A stretch of DNA of 64,000 nt from the NCBI RefSeq assembly GCF_900156465.1, contig NZ_LT707064.1, positions 5,967,001 to 6,031,000 of the forward strand, written 5' to 3'. The stretch comes from Pseudomonas sp. 7SR1 (lineage in GTDB: Bacteria; Pseudomonadota; Gammaproteobacteria; Pseudomonadales; Pseudomonadaceae). Numbering within the stretch: the stretch's first letter is position 1; the number at the start of each line of letters is the position of its first letter. Below, in pieces: positions 1-7,776 of the stretch. The notes beneath the pieces are model-generated. The model saw only the letters and a program-made list of their open reading frames with translations, had not been told where the DNA came from and made no database searches. A program made the position numbers and the translations under genes.

Positions 1-1005
1 GGCGAAAGCGAGGCCGACCGGTATGCCTTGATGGCCCAGGTCGAGCGCCTGTCGGCGGAGGCCGAGGGCCGGCCGCTGCAGATGTCCGCCGAGGTGACTG
101 GCAAGGCCCCGCAAGTGGCCGAGGATGAGCGCTCCCTGCACGAACAACGCCAGCGGCGCCTGGCCAGTGAACAACGGACCCTGACCGAACAACTGCGCCA
201 GAAGACCCAGGAGCTGGCGGAGTTCCGCTCCAAGCAGAGCCAGTTCAGCTCAGCCCTGAGCCTGCTGCAGGAGGAAATGAACATGTCCGCGCCGCTGGTG
301 CGCACCGGGGCGGTTTCACCGGTGGAAATCCTGCGGCTCAAGCGCAGCGCGGTGGAGATCCGCGGCTCGCTCAACGCCACCACCCTGGCGATTCCCCGGG
401 CGGAATCGGCGATCAACGAGATCAAGAGCAAGATCGACGAATCGGAACAGACCTTCCGTTCCGAGGCGGCCAAGGAGCTCAACGAAAAACGCACCGAGCT
501 GTCGAAAATCACCGCGTCGAGCATCGCCATCGACGACCGCGTGACCCGAACCACCGTGGTCTCGCCGGTGCATGGGGTGATCAAGCAACTCAAGGTGAAC
601 ACCATCGGCGGCGTGGTGCAGCCGGGTAGCGACATGGTGGAAATCGTGCCTCTGGAGGACAACCTGCTGATCGAAGCCAAGGTCCGCCCGCAGGACGTGG
701 CCTTCCTGCACCCTGGGCAGAAAGCCATGGTCAAGTTCAGCGCCTACGACTACACGATCTACGGCGGGCTGAGCGCCAGGCTCGAACTGATCGGTGCCGA
801 CACCATCACCGACGACAAGGGCAACAGCTTCTACCTGATCCAGGTGCGTACCGACAAAAACCACTTGGGCGGGGATGCCAAGCCGCTGCTGATCATTCCG
901 GGAATGGTAGCGACGGTGGATATCATTACCGGCGAGAAAAGTGTTCTGGATTACTTGCTCAAGCCGGTGCTGAAGGCCAGGACTGAGGCGATGCGGGAGC
1001 GGTAG
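1..1005 (+). CDS. HlyD-family type I secretion membrane fusion protein (5' end outside window)
   Basis: This is the C-terminal 334 residues of a periplasmic adaptor that links an inner-membrane ABC exporter to a TolC-type outer-membrane channel. The frame is open from base 1, so the true start lies upstream of the window. A long coiled-coil segment (heptad-rich, about residues 20-165 of the visible part) is followed by a lipoyl/beta-barrel region with VVSPVHGVIKQLKVNTIGG and PGMVATVDIITGEKSVLDYL, the usual closing segment of LapC/AprE-type adaptors. The rest of the transporter operon must lie to the left. Whether it is LapC (adhesin export) or an AprE-like protease exporter cannot be decided from the visible part. 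The next gene is convergent, with a REP element between. Confidence 0.9.
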   Translation, partial: GESEADRYALMAQVERLSAEAEGRPLQMSAEVTGKAPQVAEDERSLHEQRQRRLASEQRTLTEQLRQKTQELAEFRSKQSQFSSALSLLQEEMNMSAPLVRTGAVSPVEILRLKRSAVEIRGSLNATTLAIPRAESAINEIKSKIDESEQTFRSEAAKELNEKRTELSKITASSIAIDDRVTRTTVVSPVHGVIKQLKVNTIGGVVQPGSDMVEIVPLEDNLLIEAKVRPQDVAFLHPGQKAMVKFSAYDYTIYGGLSARLELIGADTITDDKGNSFYLIQVRTDKNHLGGDAKPLLIIPGMVATVDIITGEKSVLDYLLKPVLKARTEAMRER

Positions 1006-1028
1006 TTTCTGGCTGGGATTTCATCGAC

Positions 1029-1066
1029 AGGGCTACCGCTATCGCGAGCCTGCTCGCGATGAGGCC
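1029..1066. repeat. single REP element
   Basis: CTACCGCTATCGCGAGCC continues into TGCTCGCGATGAGG and forms an imperfect hairpin (TATCGCGAGC...GCTCGCGATGA). It is one arm of the REPIN family that recurs in this window and sits between two convergent genes. Confidence 0.7.
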
Positions 1067-1080
1067 AGTAAAAACCGCCA

Positions 1081-1677
1081 CTATTTTCGGACATGGTTAC
1101 GCTGGAAAACCTCCTCCCCCATCGCCGCAATCTGCCCCTCGATCAACGCCTCGAACGGCCTGAGCAACGGCTCGAAACTGTTCGGTGCTTCAAGCACCTG
1201 CAACGCCTGGACAATCGCCTCCACCGTCGACAACGCTCCCGGCCCCGGCGCCTTGCGCAGGCGATAACGGGACACGCCGCCTTCGGCCAGGGTCACCCTC
1301 GGCAGCGCCGCCAGCAACGGATTGAGGTGCAGCAACTTGCGCGCCTTGCGCCAGGTGCCATCCGGGACGACCAGCAGGATCGGCTCATCGGACGGGGTGC
1401 AGGTCTGCAACGGTAGCGCCTCGTCGCCAGGAAACAACAGCCGCGCCTGATAACCCGGTTGATTGAGCAGCCGTGGCAAATCCTCGAACACCTCACCCAC
1501 CATCAGCTCGGCATTGGTCAGCCCCAGCGCCGCCAGCCGCGCGGTGTTCAGGGCGTGGTTCACTTCGCTGGGATGCTGCAACAACAACACCCGGGTACGG
1601 CTGTCGAGACTGGGGATCAACGGGCACAGGCAATGGCTCTGCGGCCGCTGGCACCGTGGGCAATGGATTCTGGGCAT
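1081..1677 (-). CDS. DTW-domain protein, probable tRNA-uridine aminocarboxypropyltransferase
   Basis: A 198-residue member of the DTW/TapT (YfiP) family, which transfers the aminocarboxypropyl group of S-adenosylmethionine to uridine in tRNA (acp3U). The N-terminus has a zinc-ribbon-like set of cysteines (HCPRCQRPQSHCLCPLI), as in bacterial TapT. The family motif is seen as PDGTWRKARKL near residue 108, followed by the RYRLRKAP segment that is conserved in the family. An in-frame GTG lies two codons upstream, but ATG at 1677 is preferred because GAGG sits 5 nt before it. The start lies only 7 bp below the stop of the LysR gene gbuR, so the two are probably co-transcribed. Family assignment is firm; the exact tRNA target is inferred. 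Confidence 0.88.
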   Translation of the reverse strand: MPRIHCPRCQRPQSHCLCPLIPSLDSRTRVLLLQHPSEVNHALNTARLAALGLTNAELMVGEVFEDLPRLLNQPGYQARLLFPGDEALPLQTCTPSDEPILLVVPDGTWRKARKLLHLNPLLAALPRVTLAEGGVSRYRLRKAPGPGALSTVEAIVQALQVLEAPNSFEPLLRPFEALIEGQIAAMGEEVFQRNHVRK

Positions 1678-1684
1678 CGGCACC

Positions 1685-2578
1685 TCAGGCCTGGTTCAAC
1701 TGCGCCTTGAGCAGGTCGCGGAATGTCTGGATCAGCGGCTCGCGACTGCGGCCACGGCGCATGATCATCGAAAACGGTGCCTGGTAGCCGAACGTGGCCG
1801 GCAACAGCACCCGCAGGTCACCCTTGTCGACCCAGGCCTGGGCATAGTGTTCGGGCAGGTAACCGATGTAGGCGCCGGACAGCACCAGGATCAGTTGCGC
1901 CTCCATGCTTTCCACCGTCGCCGCACTGTGCTTGAAGCCGTGGCGGGCCAGTTCGGCCTGGCTCCAGTAACCACGCCCCACCATGCGCTGCTGGGTGATG
2001 AGTTGTTCGGGAATGCGCCGCTCGCTGAACAGCGGGTGACGGCTGCTGCAGTACAACCAGTGTTGTTCGCGGTACAGCGGCATGTAGACCAGCCCGCTCA
2101 TGCGCGTGGAAAACGCACCGATGGCCAGGTCCAGGCGATTGTCCTGGACCCCGAGTTGCAGCTCGTAGGGACTCATGACCGACAGATGCAGGTGCACCGC
2201 CGGGTGTTCCTGGCTGTAGGCACCGATGGCTTCGGCGAACGGCAGGGCCTTGTCACTGACGGTTGAGTCGATCACCCCCAGGTTCAGCGTGCCGCGCAAC
2301 TCGCCTTTCAGCGCGGCGGCATATTGCTCGAAACCTTCGAGCTCACCCAGCAGGCGCAGGGTTTCCTGATGGAACAGCTCCCCCTTGCTGGTCAGGCTGA
2401 ACCCACCCCGGCCACGGTGACAGAGCACCAGGCCCAGGGCCGATTCGAGCTGGCTCATGTAGGTGCTGATGGCCGATGTGGACAAGTTGAGCTCATGCTG
2501 TGCGTTGGCGAACCCCTGGTGCCGGACCACGCTGACAAAAATGCGCAGCAGTTTCAGGTCGGGTAAAGCGTTGGCCAT
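1685..2578 (-). CDS. gbuR: LysR-family regulator, probable GbuR
   Basis: A 297-residue LysR-type transcriptional regulator with an N-terminal winged helix-turn-helix (LKLLRIFVSVVRHQGFANAQ, then STSAISTYMSQLE) and a C-terminal effector-binding domain. The start at 2578 (MANALPDLKLL) places the helix-turn-helix at the usual distance; the frame stays open 45 codons further up without domain support. It is divergent from gbuA across 192 bp holding a strong dyad (2662-2685). In P. aeruginosa the LysR regulator GbuR is divergent from gbuA and activates it with 4-guanidinobutyrate. The same arrangement here supports the name by context; the inducer is inferred. Confidence 0.85.
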   Translation of the reverse strand: MANALPDLKLLRIFVSVVRHQGFANAQHELNLSTSAISTYMSQLESALGLVLCHRGRGGFSLTSKGELFHQETLRLLGELEGFEQYAAALKGELRGTLNLGVIDSTVSDKALPFAEAIGAYSQEHPAVHLHLSVMSPYELQLGVQDNRLDLAIGAFSTRMSGLVYMPLYREQHWLYCSSRHPLFSERRIPEQLITQQRMVGRGYWSQAELARHGFKHSAATVESMEAQLILVLSGAYIGYLPEHYAQAWVDKGDLRVLLPATFGYQAPFSMIMRRGRSREPLIQTFRDLLKAQLNQA

Positions 2579-2661
2579 CGGATGTCTCCATACAGGCGGG
2601 TCACTGCAAACTTTGTGGCGAGGGGATTGCGCTGGGCGAGAGTCTATCGCCCTGCCCCGCA

Positions 2662-2685
2662 TTAGTTTAGAAAAATCTGAACTAA
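2662..2685. promoter_or_regulatory. 24-bp dyad, candidate GbuR operator
   Basis: The arms TTAGTTTAGA and TCTGAACTAA, separated by AAAA, are reverse complements apart from one G-T type mismatch. The dyad lies 84 bp upstream of the gbuR start and 86 bp upstream of gbuA, in an AT-rich patch, and contains the T-N11-A geometry of LysR binding sites. Function is inferred from position and symmetry. Confidence 0.55.
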
Positions 2686-2770
2686 GTATTTGCCACCAGC
2701 GATTTTTCCCCACGCACGCTTTTCGCAGAATCGGCCCCTGATAACTAAAACAAACGATGAGGCCCTAGCC

Positions 2771-3721
2771 GTGGACAAGATTCTTCACCAACCACTGGGC
2801 GGCAACGAAATGCCGCGCTTCGGCGGCATCGCTACCATGATGCGACTGCCCCACGTGCCCACCGCCGCCGGCCTGGACGCTGCTTTCGTCGGTGTACCGC
2901 TGGACATCGGCACCTCCCTGCGCGCCGGTACCCGTTTCGGGCCCCGGGAGATCCGCGCCGAATCCGTGATGATCCGCCCCTACAACATGGCCACCGGCGC
3001 CGCGCCGTTCGATTCGCTGTCGGTGGCCGATATCGGCGACGTGGCGATCAACACGTTCAATCTGCTGGATGCCGTGCGAATCATCGAGCAGTCCTATCAC
3101 AAGATCCTCGAACACAACGTCATTCCCCTGACCCTGGGCGGCGACCACACCATCACCCTGCCGATCCTGCGGGCCATCCACAAGAAACACGGCAAGGTCG
3201 GCCTGGTCCATATCGATGCCCATGCCGATGTGAACGACCACATGTTCGGCGAGAAAATCGCCCACGGCACCACCTTCCGCCGCGCAGTGGAAGAAGGCCT
3301 GCTGGATTGCGACCGCGTGGTACAGATCGGCCTGCGGGCCCAGGGCTATACCGCCGACGATTTCAACTGGAGCCGTCGCCAGGGTTTCCGGGTGGTCCAG
3401 GCCGAAGAGTGCTGGCACCATTCCCTGGCACCGCTGATGGCCGAGGTCCGCGAAAAAGTCGGCGGCGGCCCGGTGTACCTGAGCTTCGACATCGATGGCA
3501 TCGACCCGGCCTGGGCGCCGGGTACCGGTACTCCGGAAATCGGTGGCCTGACCACCATCCAGGCGATCGAGATCGTGCGCGGTTGCCAGGGCCTCGACCT
3601 GGTGGGTTGTGACCTGGTGGAGGTCTCGCCGCCCTACGACACCACCGGCAACACCTCGCTGTTGGGCGCCAACCTGCTGTACGAGATGCTCTGCGTACTG
3701 CCTGGCGTGGCTCATCGCTGA
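2771..3721 (+). CDS. gbuA: Guanidinobutyrase (ureohydrolase family)
   Basis: A 316-residue manganese ureohydrolase of the agmatinase/arginase family, which would hydrolyse 4-guanidinobutyrate to 4-aminobutyrate and urea at the end of the arginine dehydrogenase/transaminase routes. Metal ligands are present: GGDH (H126), DAHAD (D149, H151, D153) and SFDIDGIDP (D240, D242). The opening HQPLGGNEMPRFGGIATM is as I remember P. aeruginosa GbuA rather than agmatinase SpeB. The start is GTG at 2771 with GAGG 8 nt upstream; the frame is open further up but lacks family sequence there. It is followed after 7 nt by an NTF2-like gene and then two transporters, an arrangement I recall from P. aeruginosa. 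Agmatine or guanidinopropionate remain alternative substrates. Confidence 0.92.
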   Translation: MDKILHQPLGGNEMPRFGGIATMMRLPHVPTAAGLDAAFVGVPLDIGTSLRAGTRFGPREIRAESVMIRPYNMATGAAPFDSLSVADIGDVAINTFNLLDAVRIIEQSYHKILEHNVIPLTLGGDHTITLPILRAIHKKHGKVGLVHIDAHADVNDHMFGEKIAHGTTFRRAVEEGLLDCDRVVQIGLRAQGYTADDFNWSRRQGFRVVQAEECWHHSLAPLMAEVREKVGGGPVYLSFDIDGIDPAWAPGTGTPEIGGLTTIQAIEIVRGCQGLDLVGCDLVEVSPPYDTTGNTSLLGANLLYEMLCVLPGVAHR

Positions 3722-3728
3722 GGTTGCC

Positions 3729-4154
3729 ATGAACGAACGGGAGCAAGTGCTCGAGGCCGCCGCGCAGCTGGTGGCGGCCTTCGTCCGCAATGACCGCGAC
3801 GCTTACTTCGGCGCCTTCACAGCCGATGCGAGCTTCGTGTTCCACACCCTCGAACAGCCCCTGCTGTCGCGCGATGCCTACCAGGCATTGTGGGATCGCT
3901 GGCGGTCCGAGGATGGCTTCGAGGTGCTCTCATGCACCTCGAGCAACGCCTTCGTCAGCCTGCAAGGAGACGTGGCGGTGTTTATCCATGACGTGGCCAC
4001 CGAGCTGCGCATGCAAGGGGAGCGACACTTTAGCCAGGAACGCGAAACCATCCTGTTCCGCCGACAGGACGGACACCTACAAGAACAACAGGGCCTATGG
4101 CTGGCCTGTCACGAACATTTATCCGCCATGCCGGAAGGGCTGCCACCCCCTTAG
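3729..4154 (+). CDS. NTF2/SnoaL-like protein of the gbu operon
   Basis: A 141-residue cytosolic protein with the look of the SnoaL/NTF2-like alpha+beta barrel (DUF4440-type): an amphipathic N-terminal helix (EQVLEAAAQLVAAFVRNDRDAYFGAF), then TADASFVFHT and alternating beta strands with GDVAVFIHDVATEL. ATG at 3729 follows the gbuA stop by 7 nt; the frame upstream lies inside gbuA and is rejected. Ketosteroid-isomerase-like folds serve many small-molecule enzymes and binding proteins. The genetic link to a ureohydrolase suggests a part in guanidino-compound turnover, but no catalytic residue set can be named. Confidence 0.8.
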   Translation: MNEREQVLEAAAQLVAAFVRNDRDAYFGAFTADASFVFHTLEQPLLSRDAYQALWDRWRSEDGFEVLSCTSSNAFVSLQGDVAVFIHDVATELRMQGERHFSQERETILFRRQDGHLQEQQGLWLACHEHLSAMPEGLPPP

Positions 4155-4208
4155 CCAAACAGGCAGCGCTCACATCCGATGAGCGCGCCTCGATGATCGG
4201 AGCAGATC

Positions 4209-5762
4209 ATGAATAACAATAACGATAAAAGCCTTACGCAAATCGAAACCTACGGGGTCGAGCAGATCCCGGACCATGAACGCACCGCCGGTCCGGGGGA
4301 TCTGTTTCGACTGATCTTCGGCGGCGCCAATACCTTCGCCACCGCTGTGCTCGGCAGCTTCCCGGTGTTGTTCGGACTTTCGTTCCAGGCCGGGGTCTGG
4401 GCCATCGTGCTGGGGGTGTTGCTGGGCGCGATCATCCTCGCACCGATGGGCCTGTTCGGCCCGCTCAACGGCACCAACAACGCCGTTTCCTCCGGCGCAC
4501 ATTTTGGCGTGCACGGGCGGATCGTCGGTTCGTTCCTGTCGTTGCTGACGGCCATTGCGTTTTTCTCGCTGTCGGTATGGAGCTCGGGGGATGCGTTGAT
4601 CGGCGGCGCCAAGCGCCTGGTGGGCGTACCGGAAACCGACCTGAGCCTGGGCCTGGCCTACGGCCTCTTCGCCCTGCTGGTGTTGACAGTGTGCATCTAC
4701 GGCTTCCGCTTCATGCTGTGGGTCAACCGCATCGCGGTATGGGCGGCCAGCCTGCTGTTCCTGCTGGGCATCGTCGCCTTCGCCCCAACCTTCGACAGCC
4801 AGTACGCCGGCACGGTTGCCCTTGGCCAAGCGGGCTTCTGGGCGGCGTTCATCGGCGCGGCGCTGGTGGCCATGAGCAACCCGATCTCCTTCGGCGCGTT
4901 CCTGGGCGACTGGTCGCGCTACATTCCCCGCAATACGCCCAAGCGCCGCATCATGCTGGCAGTGATCGCCGCGCAGCTTGCCACGCTGATCCCGTTCCTG
5001 TTCGGCCTCGCCACCGCCACCATCGTGGCGGTCAAGGCGCCGGACTACATCGCGTCCAACAACTACGTGGGCGGCCTGCTGGCGGTGTCGCCGGGCTGGT
5101 TCTTCCTGCCGGTGTGCCTGATCGCGGTGATCGGCGGCATGTCCACCGGCACGACATCCCTGTATGGCACCGGGCTGGACATGTCCAGCGTGTTTCCGCG
5201 GGTGCTGTCGCGGGTCAAGGCGACGCTGCTGATCGGTGTGCTGTCGATTGCCTTCATCTTCATCGGACGCTTCGCTGCGAACCTGGTGCAGAGCGTGTCC
5301 ACCTTCGCCGTGCTGATCATCACCTGCACCACCCCATGGATGGTGATCATGATCATCGGCCTGGTGGTGCGCCGCGGCTTCTACTGCCCGGATGACCTGC
5401 AAGTGTTCACCCGGGGCGAAACCGGCGGACGCTACTGGTTCACCCATGGCTGGAACTGGCGCGGCCTGGGCGCATGGATTCCCAGCGCACTGGTGGGGTT
5501 GTGCTTCGTCAACCTGCCCGGACAGTTCGTCGGGCCACTGGGCGAGCTGGCCGGTGGTATCGACATCAGCCTGCCGGTGACCCTCGGCCTGGCCTCGGTG
5601 GTGTACCTGGCGTTGCTGGGACTGTTTCCGGAACCGGCGGCGGTGTATGGGCCGGATGATCCGCGTGGCAAGGGTTTGGAGCCCGACACCGCGGAGTCGG
5701 GCCCCGAACCTGTGGCGAGGGGATTCGTATCGGCTGGAGCGCGAAGCGGTCCCACCCCCTGA
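4209..5762 (+). CDS. NCS1-family (cytosine/purine permease-type) transporter
   Basis: A 517-residue inner-membrane permease with about 12 hydrophobic spans, of the nucleobase:cation symporter-1 family (CodB-like). Family hallmarks seen are LFRLIFGGANTFATAVLGSF in the first span and SNPISFGAFLGDWSRYIP in the middle. It lies 54 bp downstream of the NTF2-like gene, in the gbu operon, so uptake of a guanidino compound or a related nitrogen source is the likely role; the substrate is not readable from sequence. The last 20 or so codons (from about 5706) run into an intergenic repeat (GAACCTGTGGCGAGGGGATT), so the tail is repeat-derived and may be a recent stop-codon loss. Confidence 0.9.
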   Translation: MNNNNDKSLTQIETYGVEQIPDHERTAGPGDLFRLIFGGANTFATAVLGSFPVLFGLSFQAGVWAIVLGVLLGAIILAPMGLFGPLNGTNNAVSSGAHFGVHGRIVGSFLSLLTAIAFFSLSVWSSGDALIGGAKRLVGVPETDLSLGLAYGLFALLVLTVCIYGFRFMLWVNRIAVWAASLLFLLGIVAFAPTFDSQYAGTVALGQAGFWAAFIGAALVAMSNPISFGAFLGDWSRYIPRNTPKRRIMLAVIAAQLATLIPFLFGLATATIVAVKAPDYIASNNYVGGLLAVSPGWFFLPVCLIAVIGGMSTGTTSLYGTGLDMSSVFPRVLSRVKATLLIGVLSIAFIFIGRFAANLVQSVSTFAVLIITCTTPWMVIMIIGLVVRRGFYCPDDLQVFTRGETGGRYWFTHGWNWRGLGAWIPSALVGLCFVNLPGQFVGPLGELAGGIDISLPVTLGLASVVYLALLGLFPEPAAVYGPDDPRGKGLEPDTAESGPEPVARGFVSAGARSGPTP

Positions 5763-5862
5763 TACCTCGGTGTACCAGACAGATCGAATCGACTGTTCCG
5801 GGAGGGCTGCTTCGCAGCCCAGCGGGGCGGTGCGACGTTTCGCTAAACCTCCTCGCTACCAG
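5706..5862. repeat. TGTGGCGAGGGGATT-type intergenic repeat, overlapping the permease 3' end
   Basis: Contains CCTGTGGCGAGGGGATTCG, then GGGCTGCTTCGCAGCCC (a perfect hairpin at about 5806-5822) and CAGCGGGGCGGTGCGACGTT. The second half is nearly repeated at 35024-35080. This is a second repeat class, distinct from the GTGGGAGCGAGC REPIN. Confidence 0.7.
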
Positions 5863-5915
5863 GGCATGACTCATCCCGACTTTCTTATAAAAAATACAAC
5901 CGGAGACACGCCACC

Positions 5916-7304
5916 ATGGCTTTGGATTTAATCGTCGTCCTCATTTACGCCGCCGGCATGATCGCCCTGGGCTGGTACGGCATGCGCCGCGCCAGGACCC
6001 GTGACGACTATCTGGTCGCCGGTCGCAACCTCGGCCCGGGCTTTTACCTGGGCACCATGGCCGCCACGGTATTGGGCGGCGCGTCCACCATCGGTACCGT
6101 GCGCCTGGGTTATGTCCATGGGATTTCCGGCTTCTGGCTGTGCGGCGCCATCGGCCTGGGCATCGTCGGCCTGAGCCTGTTCCTGGCCAAGCCGTTGCTC
6201 AAGCTGAAGATCTACACCGTCACCCAGGTGCTGGAGCGTCGCTACAATCCGGCGGCGCGGCACGCCAGCGCGGTGATCATGCTGGTGTACGCACTGATGA
6301 TCGGCGCCACGTCCACCATCGCCATCGGTACCGTGATGCAGGTGCTGTTCGGCCTGCCCTTCTGGGCTTCGATCCTGGTGGGCGGCGGCGTGGTGGTGCT
6401 GTATTCCACCATCGGCGGCATGTGGTCCCTGACCCTCACCGACATCGTGCAATTTCTGATCATGACCGTTGGCCTGGTGTTCCTGTTGATGCCGATGTCC
6501 ATCGTCGATGCGGGTGGCTGGGACGCCATGGTAGCCAAGCTACCGGCCAGCTACTTCGATTTCACCGCCATTGGCTGGGACACCATCGTCACCTACTTCC
6601 TGATCTATTTCTTCGGCATCTTCATCGGCCAGGATATCTGGCAGCGGGTGTTCACCGCCCGCAGCGAAGGCGTGGCGAAGGTGGCCGGTACCGCCGCCGG
6701 CCTGTACTGCGTGCTGTACGGCCTGGCCGGCGCCCTGATCGGCATGGCCGCCAAGGTGCTGCTGCCGGACCTGGAGAACGTCAACAACGCCTTTGCCAGC
6801 GTCGTCCAGACCAGCCTGCCCAACGGTATCCGCGGGCTGGTGGTGGCCGCCGCGCTGGCGGCACTGATGTCCACCGCGGCGGCGGGGTTGCTCGCAGCCT
6901 CCACCACCGTGGTCCAGGACCTGCTGCCACGCCTGCGCCAGGGACGTGAAGGCGGCAGCGCCGATGTCCACGAAAACCGCATCGCGACGCTGTTGATGGG
7001 CGTGGTCGTGCTGGGCATCGCCCTGGTGGTCAGCGACGTGATCAGCGCCCTGACCCTGGCCTATAACCTGTTGGTAGGCGGCATGCTGATCCCGTTGATC
7101 GGCGCGATCTACTGGAAACGCGCCACCACCGCCGGCGCGATCACCAGCATGTCCCTGGGCTTCGTGACAGCGCTGTTCTTCATGTTCAAGGACGGCCTGG
7201 ATGCCAATACGCCGATCTATTACAGCCTGGGCGTGGCGCTGGTGAGCTTTGTGCTGGTGAGCCTGTTGTCGCCACGGCCGAAGGTAGTGGCCAAGGCGGT
7301 TTGA
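5916..7304 (+). CDS. Sodium:solute symporter (SSS family)
   Basis: A 462-residue transporter with about 13 predicted membrane spans and the SSS family signature segments (DDYLVAGRNLGPGFYLGTM after the first span; FIGQDIWQRVFTARSEG; a late AALAALMSTAAAGLLAASTT). Family members use the sodium gradient to bring in amino acids, carboxylates or similar solutes. ATG is preceded by CCGGAGACACGCCACC. It ends the gbu locus: two transporters of different families next to one catabolic enzyme suggest uptake of guanidinobutyrate or a precursor. A REPIN and the terminator of the next, opposed gene follow. Confidence 0.9.
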   Translation: MALDLIVVLIYAAGMIALGWYGMRRARTRDDYLVAGRNLGPGFYLGTMAATVLGGASTIGTVRLGYVHGISGFWLCGAIGLGIVGLSLFLAKPLLKLKIYTVTQVLERRYNPAARHASAVIMLVYALMIGATSTIAIGTVMQVLFGLPFWASILVGGGVVVLYSTIGGMWSLTLTDIVQFLIMTVGLVFLLMPMSIVDAGGWDAMVAKLPASYFDFTAIGWDTIVTYFLIYFFGIFIGQDIWQRVFTARSEGVAKVAGTAAGLYCVLYGLAGALIGMAAKVLLPDLENVNNAFASVVQTSLPNGIRGLVVAAALAALMSTAAAGLLAASTTVVQDLLPRLRQGREGGSADVHENRIATLLMGVVVLGIALVVSDVISALTLAYNLLVGGMLIPLIGAIYWKRATTAGAITSMSLGFVTALFFMFKDGLDANTPIYYSLGVALVSFVLVSLLSPRPKVVAKAV

Positions 7305-7330
7305 CCGCCAACGCTCGACAATGAGATCCC

Positions 7331-7417
7331 TGTGGGAGCGAGCCTGCTCGCGATGACGGCAGTACATTCAACAAAAATGCCGGTCCACCGCTATCGCGAG
7401 CAAGCTCGCTCCCACAG
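7331..7417. repeat. REPIN (two inverted REP copies)
   Basis: TGTGGGAGCGAGCCTGCTCG at the left end and CGAGCAAGCTCGCTCCCACA at the right end are inverted copies with a variable centre, the standard REPIN layout. It lies between convergent transcription units. Confidence 0.85.
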
Positions 7418-7431
7418 GTTCTGTCTTCAGA

Positions 7432-7488
7432 AATAAAAAGATCGCAGTTCCGGGCCATCTCACTTGAAATGGTCCGGAACTGCGATCT
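7432..7488 (-). terminator. Strong rho-independent terminator of the 42-codon gene
   Basis: On the minus strand a stem of about 20 bp (AGATCGCAGTTCCGGACCAT against ATGGCCCGGAACTGCGATCT; arms 7469-7488 and 7439-7458) is followed at once by TTTTTATTTC. The near-perfect stem is unusually long. If the locus yields an sRNA from its 3' part, this would be its 3' end. Confidence 0.88.
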
Positions 7489-7508
7489 CTCCAGGCTCGG
7501 CGATGTAT

Positions 7509-7637
7509 TTACCGACGACGCGGCTGGCGGCGGCGTTGCTCATCATCGGTGCGGATCGGAACCGGTTGCAGGGGTGGCTCGATCAAACCGAGTGCGACAC
7601 CCAGGTCATGAAGCCAATTCTGGATTTTCTCTTTCAT
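7509..7637 (-). CDS. Small 42-residue protein / probable sRNA host gene (PA1414-like)
   Basis: A short gene on the minus strand. ATG at 7637 is preceded by TGAGGGGGCACCACG, and translation starts MKEKIQNWLHDLGVALGLIE, continues with a proline-rich stretch and ends in a basic RRRQPRRR tail. From memory this resembles the PA1414 product of P. aeruginosa, the highly expressed, oxygen-regulated locus that gives the SicX sRNA. The neighbourhood also matches (gbu genes on one side, a LysR gene on the other). Further support comes from the strong terminator at 7432-7488 and the Anr-box-like element with a well-spaced -10 upstream. The protein has an amphipathic N-terminal helix and no recognised domain. 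Function unknown. Confidence 0.72.
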   Translation of the reverse strand: MKEKIQNWLHDLGVALGLIEPPLQPVPIRTDDEQRRRQPRRR

Positions 7638-7724
7638 CGTGGTGCCCCCTCAGGGTGGTGCGAGCGGCAGATTTCTGTGGCCCCTTCGCACTGATAATAG
7701 TCCGATGTGCTACGCAATGCTCGT

Positions 7725-7765
7725 CACATATTGCAATGATCTGTTACTGGATTGATCCAAATCCG
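7725..7765 (-). promoter_or_regulatory. Candidate Anr/FNR-dependent promoter
   Basis: TTGATCCAAATCCG (7752-7765, read on the plus strand) matches the left half and three bases of the right half of the Anr/FNR box TTGAT-N4-ATCAA. On the minus strand TATGTG (7730-7725) could be the -10. A start near 7717 would put the box centre at about -41.5, the usual class II position. The predicted leader is about 80 nt. The assignment rests on an imperfect box and on spacing. Confidence 0.5.
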
Positions 7766-7776
7766 CTGCCGGTAGT

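Noticed and set aside
7331..7417. CRISPR-like array from the repeated GCGAGC units
   Set aside because: Only two inverted copies per site with no regular spacer series; these are REPINs.
7464..7694. A 76-codon plus-strand frame opposite the 42-codon gene
   Set aside because: It starts in the terminator hairpin, has no ribosome-binding site and resembles no protein; the minus-strand reading has all the signals.
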